A stretch of DNA of 64,000 nucleotides from positions 930,001 to 994,000 of the forward strand of contig NZ_JAKLTM010000001.1 of the NCBI RefSeq assembly GCF_022012305.1, given 5' to 3'. The translations under genes were made by a program, and so were the position numbers. The notes below the pieces were generated by a model, which did not search any database, was not told the origin of the DNA, and worked only from the letters and a program-made list of their open reading frames with translations. Each line of letters starts with the position of its first letter. Position 1 is the stretch's first letter. Positions 63,877 to 64,000 of the stretch are shown piece after piece. Source of the DNA: Ramlibacter paludis (GTDB lineage: Bacteria > Pseudomonadota > Gammaproteobacteria > Burkholderiales > Burkholderiaceae_C).

Positions 63877-64000
63877 TGAGAATTGCGTGCGGATGTTTCA
63901 GCGGAGTGTGCAAATACGGCCGGGCGCGGGCTGTCGGACGCGCCCCGCGCGTCCTGTAGGTCCCGGCCCCTGCTCGTCGCGCTAACGCCTCGGAAGCGGA

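Overview
The window is a contiguous piece of a high-GC chromosome from a betaproteobacterium of the order Burkholderiales, most likely family Comamonadaceae (a Ramlibacter/Variovorax-like organism). This is inferred from gene order and protein character: ctpA-gpmA, grxC-secB-gpsA, scpA with a DUF3460 gene, a DUF3305/DUF3306/polyferredoxin formate dehydrogenase locus, and radC/slpA/ispH. No species can be named from the sequence alone.

Layout. 1-2 kb: two-component signalling (the 5' part of a CHASE3 sensor kinase, a NarL-type regulator and a single-domain receiver). 2-9.7 kb: housekeeping genes (moeB, ctpA, gpmA, a rhodanese, grxC, secB, gpsA, small redox and lipoprotein genes), with a 429-bp nested palindrome between moeB and ctpA. 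9.8-14.5 kb: NAD biosynthesis (nadC-nadA, and nadB on the other strand). 14.5-21.5 kb: scpA, a DUF3460 gene, a SulP transporter with a possible leader peptide, two little-known genes and metG. 21.6-34.9 kb: a long formate dehydrogenase locus on the + strand: apbC, a degenerate NuoE/NuoF fusion, DUF3305, DUF3306, a multi-cluster ferredoxin, a TorD-type chaperone, a Tat mini-protein, the FDH alpha, beta and gamma subunits with a small overlapping lipoprotein, an Ala/Pro-rich exported protein, and fdhD. 34.9-47.6 kb: a C13 peptidase, a hybrid histidine kinase, a FtsX-type permease, truncated globin, Smr protein, radC, slpA, ispH, a PLP dehydratase, a VOC protein and serS.

47.8-53.1 kb: tRNA-Ser(CGA) carries at its 3' end a small integrative element of about 5.25 kb. 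It is bounded by a 14-bp direct repeat of the tRNA end and holds a tyrosine integrase, an AlpA-like regulator, an unknown possible DNA-binding protein, a ribbon-helix-helix protein and an HTH-ImmA/IrrE protease paired with a DUF4411 PIN-like protein. 53.2-64 kb: an MFS exporter with a divergent LysR regulator, a TlpA-like thioredoxin, an unusual Phd-type antitoxin with a zeta-like kinase toxin, an amino-acid binding protein, envelope proteins and Ku.

How the parts work together. The FDH locus encodes a Cys-type (not Sec) molybdo/tungsto formate dehydrogenase exported by Tat and anchored by a cytochrome b subunit. FdhD and the TorD-type chaperone would mature it, and ApbC may help with Fe-S loading. 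The cytosolic Fe-S proteins encoded upstream (degenerate NuoEF and polyferredoxin) have no obvious textbook role and are the best candidate here for undescribed biology. The tRNA-Ser element and the Phd/zeta pair are the other accessory systems of interest.
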